From Welwitschia mirabilis (Eukaryota; Gnetophyta; Gnetopsida; Welwitschiales), in the NCBI GenBank assembly GCA_051453625.1, contig JBOZIK010000001.1, positions 54,410,723-54,458,352 of the forward strand: a DNA stretch of 47,630 nucleotides, read 5' to 3'. This document shows, in pieces, positions 46,511 through 47,630 of the stretch. Each line of letters begins with the position of its first letter. Position 1 is the stretch's first letter. The notes under the pieces were generated by a model that had not been told where the DNA came from, did no database searches, and was given only the letters and a program-made list of their open reading frames with translations. Made by a program: the position numbers and the translations under genes.

Positions 46511-47630
46511 GATTATAAATAGTAAAACTTTTTTAGAGCACTTTAAAAATAATATTTTCTTATTGAAGCATGTCGCATAAAGAAATCCCAATCAAAAAAA
46601 TAAAAATAGAATAAAAACTACAAAACATGCTCATTATGAAGCATGTTTCCCATAGAATGAATTGCCTTTGAAGTCAAAAGTGAAAATAATCAAATGTAGG
46701 TCATAATAATAAGCTACAATCAGATTAATATCTACTTAAAAAATGTTTCTACAAGATACAAAATCCTTTAAATGTATAAAATAATAAAATACTAAGAGTC
46801 AAAAGTAAAACTAAAGCAAAAACAATGAAAACATGAAATGAAAAGAGATACAAAGCTGCGATTCTTGCCATTTTGAACTGTGAAATAACACAGCTATATG
46901 ATTCTTTTCATTTCAAACTGTGAAAGAGCATGTTCCAAGCACCTAACATGAGCATCTTAATTCACATTAAGGTAAAAGCTAGGGTTAAAGCTTAGGTGAA
47001 GAATCTTGGACGTTTTCAAAATAGAGATGCAAAAATGTTCTCCTCCTCATAAAATCCTTTTTCCAACAAAATGAAAAATCCTATAATATGGATGAAATAA
47101 ATAACGAGTCACCCCATAAACAATTCATTTTTAGGTATTCTTTTAGGGCATTCATGTATAACATCCTATTTGCTATTCTTTTAGGATGTTCATTTCATAA
47201 TGTCTTATTTGCTCACTCAAATAGGGCCAATTAGGATCTTTATTTTGATAAACTCCCCAATAAAGAATTTGAAATATGTAATTATAGAAGTTTTGTAAAA
47301 AACACATCCTAAAAAATATTGTTTGGGGTATTTTCTTAAAGCATTTATAAAATAAAAGCTTTAAAATCCCAAATTCCTAGTAGTATTTACAAGTGAGTAA
47401 TGTGGATAAAGATATGCTTTGTATTTAAAATGAAAATCTAGTACAAGTCTAATTGAAAATAGAAACTAATTTATCTTCATAAATAATACAATTTCTATTT
47501 TCTAAAGTAAATAACAGAAGTAAACATGTTGACATATAACATAACAGACAATCCTAAAATAGGATCTATCAAAATATTATAGTTTATAGTTTTTGGATTA
47601 AAACCTTGTGATTTCTATTAGTATGAGATC
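46511..47630. other. Unassigned AT-rich sequence with short tandem repeats
   Basis: No gene is recognised. Two short imperfect tandem duplications are visible: gattctt..cattt..aactgtgaaa at about 46860 and 46900, and attcttttagg...ttcat...atttgct at about 47138 and 47176. Both probably reflect replication slippage. Confidence 0.4.

Overview
This is AT-rich nuclear DNA of a flowering plant. It holds one intact host gene, split by canonical GT-AG introns (a plant-type beta subunit of the nascent polypeptide-associated complex, BTF3/NACB), in about 45 kb of old, nested transposable elements. The species cannot be fixed from the sequence. Most element genes carry stops, so this is slowly turning-over repeat DNA. 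Two N runs (10810-10909, exactly 100 N, and 22608-22949) are assembly gaps.

Regions 1-40659 are dominated by a tandem array of a large retroelement-derived unit read on the minus strand. Unit A is 2206-20005 and unit B is 20006-40659. Once later insertions are subtracted, both come to about 12.15 kb. Each has a 4.8-kb LTR-like block bounded by TGTT...AACA (15180-20005; 35777-40659), an adjacent initiator-Met-type primer binding site, a long leader, a Ty3/Gypsy (Athila-like) gag and an aspartic protease. I find no reverse transcriptase or integrase, so this looks like a large non-autonomous (LARD/TR-GAG-like) element. A partial third copy lies at 276-1245.

Unit A was interrupted by a 5.6-kb hAT DNA transposon (6359-12003) with an 8-bp target duplication; unit B still shows the empty site. 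Unit B was interrupted by a Sirevirus-like Copia element (24013-31100). It keeps LTRs, PBS, polypurine tracts, gag and a protease remnant, but the rest of pol is replaced by an unrelated 347-codon ORF (27974-29017) resembling the plant-transposon-associated domain family and preceded by its own TATA box.

40660-43500 is the gene island. NACB is on the minus strand with five coding exons (41041-42024, 156 aa) and a probable 1.38-kb intron in its 5' untranslated region. Its stop codon is about 380 bp from the edge of LTR B. Upstream lie a possible tRNA-derived SINE head (about 43970-44060), a truncated Copia integrase-RT fragment (44262-45679, plus strand) and, fused to it tail to tail, a truncated LINE ORF1 fragment with a DUF4283-type domain (46390-45694, minus strand). 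46510-47630 has no recognisable gene.

No operon-like or cellular pathway cluster is present. The biology is one housekeeping gene beside a layered transposon graveyard. The most novel candidates are the Copia derivative with the substituted ORF and the tandem giant-LTR gag-only element.
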